Shown here: in pieces, positions 1 through 5,636 of the stretch | Position numbering within the stretch: the first letter of the stretch is position 1 | Layout of the letters: each line of letters begins with the position of its first letter | DNA from: Alistipes sp. | Lineage (GTDB): Bacteria; Bacteroidota; Bacteroidia; Bacteroidales; Rikenellaceae | Assembly (NCBI GenBank): GCA_017380955.1 | Contig: JAFOCZ010000086.1 | Location: 1 to 5,683, forward strand | Length of the DNA stretch: 5,683 bases | Direction: 5' to 3' | Notes under the pieces: model-generated | Seen by the model: the letters and a program-made list of their open reading frames with translations, nothing else | The model's database searches: none | Told to the model about the DNA's origin: nothing | Made by a program: the position numbers and the translations under genes

Positions 1-6
1 AGTAAG

Positions 7-19
7 GCGTCTGCGACGC
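7..19. repeat. Small hairpin, 5-bp stem and 3-base loop
   Basis: GCGTC (7-11) and GACGC (15-19) are perfect inverted repeats around a TGC loop. The hairpin lies between two heptamer stretches (AGTAAGG at 1-7 and the array at 29-56). Three other small hairpins in this region have a comparable position and form. It is not followed by a T-run, so an intrinsic terminator for a gene to the left is not indicated. Confidence 0.55.
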
Positions 20-28
20 GTGTATAAA

Positions 29-56
29 AGTGACAAGTGAAAACTGAAAAGTAAGG
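29..56 (-). repeat. Degenerate heptamer array, AGTGAAA type (reverse orientation of TTTCACC/T)
   Basis: The bases divide into four 7-base units: AGTGACA (29-35), AGTGAAA (36-42), ACTGAAA (43-49) and AGTAAGG (50-56). The reverse complement of AGTGAAA is TTTCACT, the closing unit of the arrays at 219-237 and 265-290, so this is a decayed copy of the same repeat family on the other strand. AGTAAGG also occurs at 1-7, immediately before the small hairpin, which suggests that the window edge cuts through the end of another array of the same kind. The units are imperfect, so the family assignment is an inference from period and motif. Confidence 0.6.
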
Positions 57-66
57 ATTATATTTA

Positions 67-176
67 TATGTCATTCTGAGCGAAGCGTAGCGGAGTCGAA
101 GAATCTCCTCGCTGGGCGTGCCGTTGTCAGCGGTGTATATAACGAGGAGATCCCTCGGCAGGCTCGGGATGACATA
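67..176. repeat. Palindromic intergenic element (REP/MITE-like)
   Basis: The outer arms, 67-81 and 162-176, pair over all 15 positions as RNA; two of the pairs are G-U, so as DNA the palindrome has two mismatches there. An inner arm, ATCTCCTCG (103-111), pairs perfectly with CGAGGAGAT (143-151), and a terminal CGCTG/CAGCG pair (110-114 with 128-132) can form an alternative tip that shares two bases with it. Between outer and inner arms the two sides differ in length (21 versus 10 bases), giving an asymmetric internal loop. From general knowledge, sequences resembling GTCATTCTGAGCGAAGC are dispersed in many bacterial genomes, including Bacteroidota, as intergenic palindromes. No transposase or target duplication is visible, so whether it is a REP element moved by a TnpA-like protein or a MITE remains open. 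Confidence 0.75.
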
Positions 177-195
177 CTGAGAATAATAAAACTCA

Positions 196-207
196 GCGCT
201 TTAGCGC
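196..207. repeat. Small hairpin before first TTTCACC array
   Basis: GCGCT (196-200) and AGCGC (203-207) are perfect inverted repeats separated by TT. The last two bases (GC) are also the first two bases of the direct-repeat module that starts at 206, so hairpin and array appear to be joined parts of one unit. No T-tract follows, which argues against a terminator. Confidence 0.55.
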
Positions 208-237
208 ACCACACTTTTCACCTTTCACCTTTCACTT
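206..237 (+). repeat. TTTCACC heptamer module, copy 1 (three units)
   Basis: The module opens with GCACCACAC, continues with T plus TTTCACC, TTTCACC and closes with TTTCACTT. It is identical to the module at 252-290 except that this copy has one 7-base unit fewer, the pattern expected from slippage or unequal recombination within a tandem heptamer. Stop codons and biased composition make coding very unlikely. I do not know a function for it. Confidence 0.8.
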
Positions 238-244
238 AAAAAAC

Positions 245-253
245 GCCGTAGGC
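245..253. repeat. Very short hairpin before second TTTCACC array
   Basis: GCC (245-247) and GGC (251-253) can pair around GTA. Three base pairs alone would be negligible. It is listed because it sits exactly where the stronger hairpin at 196-207 sits relative to its array: the final GC is again the first two bases of the repeat module. It is probably a decayed member of the same hairpin class. Confidence 0.35.
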
Positions 254-290
254 ACCACACTTTTCACCTTTCACCTTTCACCTTTCACTT
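252..290 (+). repeat. TTTCACC heptamer module, copy 2 (four units)
   Basis: This copy has the same opening GCACCACAC and the same closing TTTCACTT as the module at 206-237, with one additional TTTCACC unit inside, making 39 bases instead of 32. The two copies start 46 bases apart in direct orientation. The reverse complement of the unit resembles the degenerate array at 29-56 on the other side of the palindrome. Confidence 0.8.
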
Positions 291-295
291 TATAA

Positions 296-312
296 TCGCT
301 CCAACGGAGCGA
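296..312. repeat. Hairpin with 7-bp stem and AAC loop, upstream of first gene
   Basis: TCGCTCC (296-302) and GGAGCGA (306-312) are perfect inverted repeats around a three-base AAC loop, the strongest of the short hairpins here. It lies 46 bases before the ATG at 359 and would be in the 5' untranslated leader if transcription starts further left. The 3' side is CACCATTAC and not a T-run, so it does not look like an intrinsic terminator. It separates the TTTCACC array from the ATTACTA array, in keeping with the hairpin-then-heptamer pattern of this region. Confidence 0.6.
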
Positions 313-316
313 CACC

Positions 317-347
317 ATTACTAATTACTAATTACTCATTACTAATT
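317..347 (+). repeat. ATTACTA heptamer array (four units plus ATT)
   Basis: Four 7-base units, ATTACTA, ATTACTA, ATTACTC and ATTACTA, are followed by a partial ATT. The sequence differs from the TTTCACC arrays but the period is the same and it too follows a small hairpin and a CACC. It ends 11 bases before the ATG of the SIMPL gene, so it probably forms most of the translated-region leader. Its A/T-rich, unstructured character could favour ribosome access in Bacteroidota, where strong Shine-Dalgarno sequences are uncommon; that role is inferred. Confidence 0.8.
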
Positions 348-358
348 GATTTAAAACT

Positions 359-1102
359 ATGAACAACCTTTGGAAATACATCATCATCTCATCAGCCATC
401 GTGCTCTCGGCAATGGTATTGGCTGCGGCATACACACAGCGCTCTCGCACCGCTACGGGCACTATCACCGTCACAGGTCTCGGCGAGACGGAGTTCACCT
501 CGGACCTCATCGTCATCGAGGGCAACATCGAGGTTGAGAACTACGACGCTGCGGAGGGCTACCGCCAGTTGGAGCAGAATCGCGAGAGTGTAATCGCCTT
601 CCTCACCTCTAAGGGTGTTGTGCGCGATGCCATAACCTTCAATATGCCCTCTACCTACAAACTCTCGGAGTCGATATACGAGAATGGTGACTACATTGGC
701 TCACGCTTTGCAGGCTTCCGTCTGTCGCAGTCCTTCACCATCGAGTCTACAGAGGTGGACACTGTGGAGGCTGCAGCACGCGAGTTACCATCGCTCTTGG
801 CGCGTGGCATCACCATCGAGGTGTACAACCCTATGTACTACTTCTCGGGCTTGGAGAGCGTGAAACTCGACCTTCTCTCTGCCGCTGCTGCGGATGCTCA
901 CGAGCGTGCCAAGAACATCGTTGAGAACTCTGGCGCAGAACTCGGCAACCTGACGTGGTCACGCGCTGGTGTGTTCCAGATTACCGCTGCTACGGGTGAT
1001 GAGGAGTTCTCTGCCGGTGGCTCTTTCAACCTCTCTTCTCGCGAGAAGAAGGCGCGCGTCACAGTACGCTCAGAGTTTAAGATTAAGAATAAGAATAACT
1101 AA
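359..1102 (+). CDS. SIMPL domain-containing (DUF541) membrane-anchored protein
   Basis: The protein has 247 residues. Residues 7-25 form one hydrophobic segment after a short N-terminus with one Lys, fitting an uncleaved anchor or signal sequence that puts the rest in the periplasm. The SIMPL/DUF541 family (E. coli YggE, Brucella BP26) is suggested by the opening VTGLGE strand (38-43), the central RLSQSFTI strand (121-128), and the region 150-198 with an ITIEVYN strand, the LDLLSAAAADAHERAKNI helix (170-187) and the SGAELGNL turn. The biochemical role of the family is not settled; YggE has been linked to oxidative stress, and BP26 forms oligomers. The tail is Lys/Asn-rich (KIKNKNN). The ATG at 359 is preferred because it immediately precedes the anchor and follows an A/T-rich leader (TTTAAAACT). 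gltX follows 31 bases downstream on the same strand. The family call is firm; the function is not. Confidence 0.87.
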   Translation: MNNLWKYIIISSAIVLSAMVLAAAYTQRSRTATGTITVTGLGETEFTSDLIVIEGNIEVENYDAAEGYRQLEQNRESVIAFLTSKGVVRDAITFNMPSTYKLSESIYENGDYIGSRFAGFRLSQSFTIESTEVDTVEAAARELPSLLARGITIEVYNPMYYFSGLESVKLDLLSAAAADAHERAKNIVENSGAELGNLTWSRAGVFQITAATGDEEFSAGGSFNLSSREKKARVTVRSEFKIKNKNN

Positions 1103-1133
1103 CAATACGTAAACCTAAAACATATTAGATACT

Positions 1134-2666
1134 ATGAAACGTGAAGTAAGAGTACGTTTTGCGCCAAGCCCTACAGGCCCACTACACATTGGTGGTGTGC
1201 GCACAGCACTATACAACTATCTTTTCGCACGCCGCCACGGTGGCAAAATGATTCTCCGCATCGAGGACACTGACTCACAGCGCTTCGTACCTGGTGCCGA
1301 GGAGTATATCATCGAGTCGTTGAAGTGGTGTGGCATCGAGATTGACGAGGGTGTAGGCTTCGGCGGCCCTCACGCCCCATACCGCCAGAGCGAGCGTAAG
1401 GAGATATACCTTCAGTACGCCAAGCAACTCATCGACGCTGGCTGGGCATACTACGCCTTCGACACCCCCGAGGAGTTGGATAAGTTGCGTGCCGAGGCTG
1501 AGGCTGCGGGTAAGACCTTCGCCTATAACCACGAGGTGCGTGAGCAGTTGGCAACCTCACTCCGTCTGTCGAAGGAGGAGGTCGAGGAGCGCATAGCACG
1601 TGGCGACCAGTGGGTAGTACGCTTCAAGATGCCTGAGAACGAGGTTGTGGCTATGGATGACCTTATCCGTGGTCACGTTGAGATGAACACCTCTACGCTC
1701 GACGATAAGGTGTTGTACAAGTCGGCAGATGCTTTGCCTACCTACCACCTTGCAAACATCGTCGACGACCACCTTATGGAGGTTTCGCACGTCATCCGTG
1801 GCGAGGAGTGGTTGCCATCGTTGCCTTTGCACTATCTTCTCTACCGTGCCTTCGGCTGGACAGACACACAGCCTGAGTTCGCACACTTGCCTTTGCTCCT
1901 GAAGCCTACAGGCAGTGGTAAACTCTCGAAGCGTGATGGTGACAAGATGGGCTTCCCAGTGTTCCCACTCTTCTGGACATCACCAACGGGTGAGACCGCT
2001 CGTGGCTACCGCGAGGATGGCTACTTGCCACAGGCATTTATAAATATGTTGTCGCTCCTTGGTTGGAATCCTGGCACAGAGCAGGAGATTTTCTCTATGC
2101 AGGAACTCATCGACGCCTTCTCTTTGGAGCGTGTATCGAAGGCTGGTGCTCGCTTCCAGCCCGACAAGGCTAAGTGGTTTAACGCACAGTATATGCACAA
2201 CCTCACCGCTGCGGAGTTCGCACCACTGATGCAGCCAATCCTCAAGGCTAACGGCATCGAGGTATCGGATGAGCGTGCTGGCAAGGCTGCTGAGATTATG
2301 AAGGAGCGTATGACACTCACAACGGATATGTGGGACTTGACATCGTTCTTCTTCGTAGCACCTGCGGAGTATGAGGAGAAACTCGCTAAGAAACAGTGGA
2401 AGGGCACTAACCCACAAATGTTGGGCGAGTTGCGTGGTGTGTTGGAGGCTATCGATGACTTCTCTAAGGAGAACACCGAGGCTGTAGTCCGCGAGTGGAT
2501 TGAGGCTAAGGAGTTGGGTCTTGGTCAGGTGATGAACACCTTGCGCCTTGCATTGGTGGGTGCTGGCAAGGGTCCTGGTATGTTCGACGTTACGGAGTTC
2601 CTCGGCAAGGCTGAGACCCTGAAGCGTATCGACGCCATCATCGCTAACCTTAAACCTATGGAGTAA
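1134..2666 (+). CDS. gltX: Glutamyl-tRNA synthetase (class I, cytoplasmic)
   Basis: This enzyme charges tRNA-Glu with glutamate using ATP. The 510 residues match the family length. The class I signatures are clear: APSPTGPLHIGG (10-21) with the HIGH-type motif HIGG at 18-21, LRIEDTD (41-47), YRQSER (83-88), the YHLANIVDDHLM stretch (204-215), IRGEEW (221-226) and the KMSKS-type motif KLSKR at 263-267. The remaining part from about 345 is the helical anticodon-binding region. Residues 270-291 between KLSKR and GYREDGYLP form an insertion with GFPVFPLFW, which I recall as usual in Bacteroidota enzymes and absent from E. coli GltX. The zinc-binding cysteines of the E. coli enzyme near residue 100 are missing (AYYAFDTPEEL at 105-115), so a zinc-free form is likely. 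Its stop codon overlaps the galM start (TAATG), pointing to coupled translation. Confidence 0.97.
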   Translation: MKREVRVRFAPSPTGPLHIGGVRTALYNYLFARRHGGKMILRIEDTDSQRFVPGAEEYIIESLKWCGIEIDEGVGFGGPHAPYRQSERKEIYLQYAKQLIDAGWAYYAFDTPEELDKLRAEAEAAGKTFAYNHEVREQLATSLRLSKEEVEERIARGDQWVVRFKMPENEVVAMDDLIRGHVEMNTSTLDDKVLYKSADALPTYHLANIVDDHLMEVSHVIRGEEWLPSLPLHYLLYRAFGWTDTQPEFAHLPLLLKPTGSGKLSKRDGDKMGFPVFPLFWTSPTGETARGYREDGYLPQAFINMLSLLGWNPGTEQEIFSMQELIDAFSLERVSKAGARFQPDKAKWFNAQYMHNLTAAEFAPLMQPILKANGIEVSDERAGKAAEIMKERMTLTTDMWDLTSFFFVAPAEYEEKLAKKQWKGTNPQMLGELRGVLEAIDDFSKENTEAVVREWIEAKELGLGQVMNTLRLALVGAGKGPGMFDVTEFLGKAETLKRIDAIIANLKPME

Positions 2667-3721
2667 TGGAGATTCTACAGCACATATGGGGCTCAACACC
2701 CGAGGGTGAGGGCATCATACTATATACTATGCGCAATAGCAGAGGCTCGGAGGTACAGTTGTGCAACATCGGCGCGGCTATCGTCGGCGTTAAGTTCGCC
2801 GACCGCAACGGCAACATCGACGACGTGGCTTTGGGCTACGAAAACCCATTGAGTTATATCGGCGATGGCGCTGCGAGTGGCAAGTCGGTAGGACGTGTGG
2901 CAGGACGCATCGCGCGTGGTCATATGACTATCGACGGCGTGGAGTACCGCCTCGAGGTTAACAATGGCCCTAACCACCTCCACGGTGGCTCTAAGGGCTT
3001 TGCAAACCGCTACTGGGAGGGTCGTGTGGAGACCAACCGTGTGGTATTCTCCTACGTCTCGGAGGATATGGAGCAGGGCTACCCTGGTGAGTTGATTGTG
3101 GAGGCTATCTACGACTTCGACGATGAGGATAACCTCGAGATTACCTACATCGCCAAGAGCAATAAGACCACCGTTGTAAACCTCACAAACCACCTCTACT
3201 GGAATCTCGATGGCGAGGGCTCTGACACCACAATCCTCGACCACGAGTTGCGCCTCAACTGCGCCCAGGTGTTGGAGATGGACACCGTGCAGATTCCTAC
3301 GGGTAAGTTGCTCGACGTTAATGGCACAGCGCTTGACTTCACCACATTCCGCCGCTTCGGCGATGAGATAGACGCGGAGTTCAACAACATCCGTAACTAC
3401 CGTGGCTACGACCACTGCTTCGCTGTGGATAACTACAAAAAGAATATCTTGCAGGAGGTGGGTGAGTTACGCTCACATAAGTCGGGTCGTAAGGTTACCG
3501 TGCTGTCGTCAGCCCCTGCTGCGGTGCTCTACACAGGTAACTGGCTCGCTGGAGGCTGCCCAAAGACCAAGTCGGGCAAATACTACCAGGACTATGCCGG
3601 TGTGGCTATAGAGTGCCAGGCATATAGCGACGCTATCAACCACCCCGAGTTCCCATCTATCGTTGTGGAGGCTGGGGAGTTGTACTGCAACAAGATTGTC
3701 TTTAAACTCGGTACGTTTTAG
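2666..3721 (+). CDS. galM: Aldose 1-epimerase (galactose mutarotase), cytoplasmic
   Basis: The enzyme interconverts alpha and beta anomers of galactose, glucose and related sugars, feeding the Leloir pathway. Its 351 residues fit the family. Visible motifs in order are GRVAGRIA (76-83), the NHLHGG substrate-site motif (103-108), NLTNHLYWNL (172-181) with the catalytic acid His176, YDH (248-250) with the sugar-contacting Asp249, and GVAIECQAYSDAINHPEFP (312-330) with Glu316 as catalytic base; roles are assigned by analogy with characterised GalM enzymes. There is no signal peptide, so it should act in the cytoplasm. The ATG at 2666 uses the last base of the gltX stop, a one-base overlap typical of termination-reinitiation. 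No galactokinase or uridylyltransferase gene is in view, so a general sugar-anomer role is as likely as a dedicated galactose pathway. The protease gene starts 15 bases after its TAG. Confidence 0.95.
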   Translation: MEILQHIWGSTPEGEGIILYTMRNSRGSEVQLCNIGAAIVGVKFADRNGNIDDVALGYENPLSYIGDGAASGKSVGRVAGRIARGHMTIDGVEYRLEVNNGPNHLHGGSKGFANRYWEGRVETNRVVFSYVSEDMEQGYPGELIVEAIYDFDDEDNLEITYIAKSNKTTVVNLTNHLYWNLDGEGSDTTILDHELRLNCAQVLEMDTVQIPTGKLLDVNGTALDFTTFRRFGDEIDAEFNNIRNYRGYDHCFAVDNYKKNILQEVGELRSHKSGRKVTVLSSAPAAVLYTGNWLAGGCPKTKSGKYYQDYAGVAIECQAYSDAINHPEFPSIVVEAGELYCNKIVFKLGTF

Positions 3722-3736
3722 TACCCCAAAACTGAA

Positions 3737-5611
3737 ATGATGAAGAGAATAGTATGTGCAATGCTTGCTATGGCAACCGCCATAGGCTGCGTTAACGACC
3801 CTGCTATGGAGCACTACGACGCCCCTCACGCCACAATCCTCGGTTCGAGTGCCGATGCTGCGCGTGGCGTGCTTATGGTGCGTATGATGGATGACGACAC
3901 AGCGTTGGAGGTTGAAGGTGCTACGGTGAGCAGGATGTTCCCTGCTAATGGCAGCGATATGGACCGCTGGCGTCTCGTACACTTTGCCGAGGATGCATCC
4001 CTCGATGCTATGGCCGAGCGCATCGCCAAGATGGAGGGTGTCGCGATGGTTGAGTATAGTTGCTTCGTGGAGCGCCCCAAGACGCAGAGCCTCCCTATGC
4101 CAGCACCCCACACCGCCACAACACGCGCTGTGGAGTACCCTTTCAACGACCCTGAGTTACCCTGGCAGTGGCACTACCACAACGATGGCTCACTCTCCGA
4201 AGATGCCAAGGCAGGAGCAGATATCAACCTCCTGAACGCCTGGAAGTATACCTGTGGTGACAACCGTGTGGTGGTAGCCGTCATCGACGGAGGTATTATG
4301 GCTGAGCACCGCGACCTTGCAGATAATATGTGGGTCAACGAGGCTGAGAAGAACGGTCTTACGGGAGTGGATGATGATGGCAACGGCTATGTTGACGACA
4401 TCCACGGCTGGAACTGCGTGCGTGGCAATGGCAACGTTACGGCAGATGCTCACGGCACCCACGTTGCGGGTACTATATCTGCTGTGAACAATAATGGTTT
4501 TGCTGTGTGTGGCATCGCTGGAGGCACAGGCAACGGTGATGGTGTACGTCTTATGTCTATCCAGATTTTCGAGAATGAGGAGGGTTGCTACTCACACCAG
4601 ATTGCCGAGGGTATCCGCTATGCTGCCGACAATGGCGCTGCTATCGCCAACAACTCGTGGGGTTACAGCCCTACGGCATACTACAGCGATGGCGACTATG
4701 AGCGTGAGTGTGGCGTTGTGCAGGAGGCTATCAACTACTTCAAGAAGAACGCAGGTTTGGAGGGCGTTATGGATGGTGGTCTTATGATATGGGCTGCCGG
4801 CAACGACTCAGTGGACTACGCCAACTACCCTGGTGGTTATAATAGCAACGTCTGCGTAGCCTCTATGGCTCCGAACTACACCCCAGCCTTCTACACCAAC
4901 TATGGTCCGGGTACGAACATCTGCGCCCCTGGTGGTGATAGCACCTATGGTGTCATTATGGCGATATCCTCAACCTCTGTGGAGTATGCCTCGGGCGATG
5001 GTTATGAGTATATGCACGGCACATCTATGGCAACGCCCCACGTCTCGGGCTGCGCTGCTCTCGGATTGTCATATGCCCTCAAGCAGGGCTACCACTTCTC
5101 GGTGGATGAGTTCCGCAACATACTCCTCACCTCCGTGCACGACATCAACCAATATATGACCGGCACACGCTACTACTACGACTATAAGACAGGTACATAC
5201 CCAACATACTCGATCGACAAGTACAAGTATAAGATGGGTACGGGATATATCGATGCTCACCTGTTGCTTATGCAGTTGGACAACACACCGTGCCTCTATG
5301 TAGAGACCAACGTGGAGGAGAGCCTGCCTCTTGATGCCTACTTTGGCGATGGCGCAAAGGAGATTTGCTTCAAGGGCGTGGAGATTAGCAACGAGGTGAA
5401 GAGTAACTTGGGCATTACCACAACGCCAACGGTCGAGAAGGGTGTTCTTACTATCTGCTGCACAAAGGCAGGCATCGGTCGTATCAAGGTTAAGGCCGTT
5501 GCTGGCGATACGCTTGTTGGTGGTAATATGACTATCGGCGGTATGGCTATGGAGCGAGAGTTCGAGGTTGTGGCACGAGGCTCTGTTGCCGATAATGGCG
5601 GATGGTTGTAA
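3737..5611 (+). CDS. S8 family (subtilisin-like) serine protease, predicted lipoprotein
   Basis: The protein has 624 residues. The N-terminus is a lipoprotein signal: MMKR, a hydrophobic stretch, then AIGC with Cys18 as the likely lipidated residue. Residues about 42-112 resemble an S8 prodomain, followed by a Pro/Thr-rich linker and the FNDPELPWQWHY segment (136-147) that commonly opens the catalytic domain. The triad is complete: Asp184 in AVIDGG, His239 in HGTHVAG (239-245) and Ser430 in HGTSMATPHVSG (427-438), with oxyanion-hole Asn356 in AAGND. VDDDGNGYVDD (211-221) is a likely calcium-binding loop. Residues about 515-624 look like a beta-rich C-terminal domain ending in NGGWL. Activity is therefore expected, anchored to a membrane facing the periplasm or cell surface; the substrate is unknown. 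There are 13 cysteines after Cys18, many for an exported protein. I see no type IX sorting domain. ATG 3740 is an equally possible start, changing only one residue. Confidence 0.93.
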   Translation: MMKRIVCAMLAMATAIGCVNDPAMEHYDAPHATILGSSADAARGVLMVRMMDDDTALEVEGATVSRMFPANGSDMDRWRLVHFAEDASLDAMAERIAKMEGVAMVEYSCFVERPKTQSLPMPAPHTATTRAVEYPFNDPELPWQWHYHNDGSLSEDAKAGADINLLNAWKYTCGDNRVVVAVIDGGIMAEHRDLADNMWVNEAEKNGLTGVDDDGNGYVDDIHGWNCVRGNGNVTADAHGTHVAGTISAVNNNGFAVCGIAGGTGNGDGVRLMSIQIFENEEGCYSHQIAEGIRYAADNGAAIANNSWGYSPTAYYSDGDYERECGVVQEAINYFKKNAGLEGVMDGGLMIWAAGNDSVDYANYPGGYNSNVCVASMAPNYTPAFYTNYGPGTNICAPGGDSTYGVIMAISSTSVEYASGDGYEYMHGTSMATPHVSGCAALGLSYALKQGYHFSVDEFRNILLTSVHDINQYMTGTRYYYDYKTGTYPTYSIDKYKYKMGTGYIDAHLLLMQLDNTPCLYVETNVEESLPLDAYFGDGAKEICFKGVEISNEVKSNLGITTTPTVEKGVLTICCTKAGIGRIKVKAVAGDTLVGGNMTIGGMAMEREFEVVARGSVADNGGWL

Positions 5612-5636
5612 CCCTTAGCACAATACTATTACTACT

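Larger units (their letters stand above)
1..358. other. Gene-free intergenic region filled with short repeats and hairpins
   Basis: No open reading frame with a recognisable product lies here; the forward frames starting at bases 1 and 2 are closed by stop codons within the first 40 bases. The stretch is made almost entirely of repeats: opposite-strand heptamers at 29-56, a long palindrome at 67-176, TTTCACC heptamers at 219-237 and 265-290, ATTACTA heptamers at 317-347, and short hairpins between them. It must also carry the promoter for the downstream gene cluster, unless transcription enters from beyond the left edge. I could not find the Bacteroidota -7 consensus (TAnnTTTG) in it, so no promoter is called. 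Confidence 0.85.

Noticed and set aside
67..176. Intrinsic terminator or structured regulatory RNA (riboswitch or T-box) for the downstream genes
   Set aside because: There is no T-tract after the palindrome, and I recognise no T-box or riboswitch core. Its likeness to dispersed intergenic palindromes is the better explanation.
291..296. TATAAT, resembling an E. coli-type -10 box
   Set aside because: Bacteroidota primary promoters use a different consensus (TAnnTTTG at -7), and this hexamer arises at the join between a repeat array and a hairpin. There is no supporting -33 element.
196..347. CRISPR array, suggested by repeats at regular spacing
   Set aside because: The repeats are 7-base tandem units with no unique spacers of 30-40 bases, and no cas gene is present.
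1980..2699. Long open frame on the minus strand (239 codons) opposite gltX
   Set aside because: It lies entirely antisense to a firmly identified gltX (plus its junction with galM), and its Leu/His/Cys-rich translation resembles no family. Such frames are expected opposite genes with biased third codon positions.
2720..3415. Long open frame on the minus strand (231 codons) opposite galM
   Set aside because: It is antisense to galM with all catalytic motifs intact; the Val-rich translation has no recognisable domain and no leader.
3710..3725. GGTAC/GTACC inverted repeat across the galM stop codon as a terminator
   Set aside because: The stem has only five pairs, is not GC-rich and is followed by CCCAAAACT and not by a T-run; the protease gene begins 12 bases later.
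3509..4111. Minus-strand open frame of 200 codons spanning the galM-protease junction
   Set aside because: It overlaps two well-supported genes on the other strand and its His-rich translation shows no motif.
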